Shown: positions 63,876 to 64,000 of the stretch, in pieces | Layout of the letters: each line of letters begins with the position of its first letter | How positions within the stretch are numbered: position 1 is the stretch's first letter | NCBI GenBank assembly: GCA_002411345.1 | Contig: DHSL01000053.1 | Span: 36,592 to 100,591, forward strand | Direction: 5' to 3' | DNA length: 64,000 nucleotides | From: Bacteroidales bacterium UBA5287 | Lineage (GTDB): Bacteria; Bacteroidota; Bacteroidia; Bacteroidales; Dysgonomonadaceae | Made by a program: the position numbers and the translations under genes | Notes under the pieces: model-generated | Told to the model about the DNA's origin: nothing | The model's input: the letters and a program-made list of their open reading frames with translations, nothing else | Databases searched by the model: none

Positions 63876-63906
63876 CAAATGTAGTTTCATCTTTTTGTTT
63901 CTACAA
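63876..63906 (-). promoter_or_regulatory. promoter of the DUF4919 gene
   Basis: On the minus strand: TTG (63904-63906), 20-base spacer, TACATTTG (63876-63883). The start codon is 31 bases further on. Confidence 0.65.
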
Positions 63907-63985
63907 AAAAAATATTCTAATAATCCTTAATTGAATGCAGAATATCCAAATTAATGCGCAAAATGATGTATAGTATATAAAAAAA

Positions 63986-64000
63986 GGGGCTGTTCCAAAA
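63986..64000 (+). mobile_element. possible insertion-sequence end cut by the window border
   Basis: The window ends in GGGGCTGTTCCAAAA after an A-run. GG-CTGTT-CAAAA-type ends are common at IS termini and also in terminator hairpins of Bacteroidota. Nothing further can be read here. Confidence 0.3.

Noticed and set aside
1..64000. CRISPR array, prophage, rRNA operon
   Set aside because: No spaced identical repeats of 24-37 bases, no phage structural or integrase genes, and no rRNA sequence were seen. The GTGAGA arrays have 11-base units without spacers.

Overview
The window comes from a low-GC member of the Bacteroidota, most likely order Bacteroidales. Evidence: a SusD-type lipoprotein, a DUF1735/discoidin surface lipoprotein, many MKK... 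lipoproteins with a Cys lipobox, TamL (the lipoprotein form of TamA) next to TamB, several Bacteroidales-typical DUFs (DUF1080, DUF2027, DUF4199, DUF4919, DUF5715), TAnnTTTG-type -7 promoter elements, and almost no Shine-Dalgarno sequences. Methylmalonyl-CoA mutase subunits point to a succinate/propionate fermenter. The species cannot be named from this sequence alone.

Layout. 1-3.5 kb: the 3' end of a polysaccharide-utilisation locus (SusD end, DUF1735-discoidin lipoprotein, GH109-like Gfo/Idh/MocA protein). 3.7-10.6 kb: a sugar nucleotidyltransferase, a CNNM/CorC-type membrane protein, then a galactose block (galM, FHS-family sugar porter, galK) followed by a Nudix-plus-winged-helix regulator whose catalytic box is degraded. 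10.7-18.4 kb: carA with two complete tandem carB genes of the eukaryote-like (CAD-type) lineage. 18.5-25.3 kb: a small secreted protein, trmO with an unassigned methyltransferase, a tricorn-like S41 protease and a DUF6544-like protein. 25.3-26.0 kb is a very AT-rich stretch with no convincing gene. 26.0-27.5 kb: a one-cluster ferredoxin-like protein, an AlaX-like protein and mtgA. 27.6-32.6 kb: a tight minus-strand run (DUF4199, GT2, nitroreductase, apbE, ogt, DUF1080-PHP lipoprotein). 32.7-38.7 kb: a candidate 36-residue membrane peptide, tRNA-Gln(CTG), a Dna2-like nuclease-helicase, dgkA, an LEA-like lipoprotein and a DUF2027-Smr protein. 38.8-46.9 kb: queA, tamB and tamL. 47-54 kb: a serA-like dehydrogenase, a GH36 alpha-galactosidase, a small Cys-rich protein and a large outer-membrane barrel. 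54-61 kb: a creatininase-family protein, mutA, a UbiA prenyltransferase, a CPBP protease and mutB. 61-64 kb: a CorA-like channel and two secreted or membrane DUF proteins; the window stops inside a possible insertion-sequence end.

How the genes work together. The clearest pathway theme is galactose: GH109-like and GH36 enzymes could release alpha-linked GalNAc or galactose, the FHS porter imports hexose, GalM and GalK produce galactose-1-phosphate, and the neighbouring nucleotidyltransferase could replace the absent galT. The second is central metabolism (carbamoyl phosphate synthesis, serine synthesis, methylmalonyl-CoA mutase). The third is envelope biogenesis (TamB/TamL, MtgA, DgkA).

The most unexpected structure is an intergenic element found three times (near 18.43, 36.81 and 51.13 kb). 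It is a tandem array of an 11-bp unit containing GTGAGA, with 2, 3 or 4 units, a shared left cap and, in two copies, a shared right cap. I did not see a CRISPR array, a complete transposon, a prophage or rRNA.
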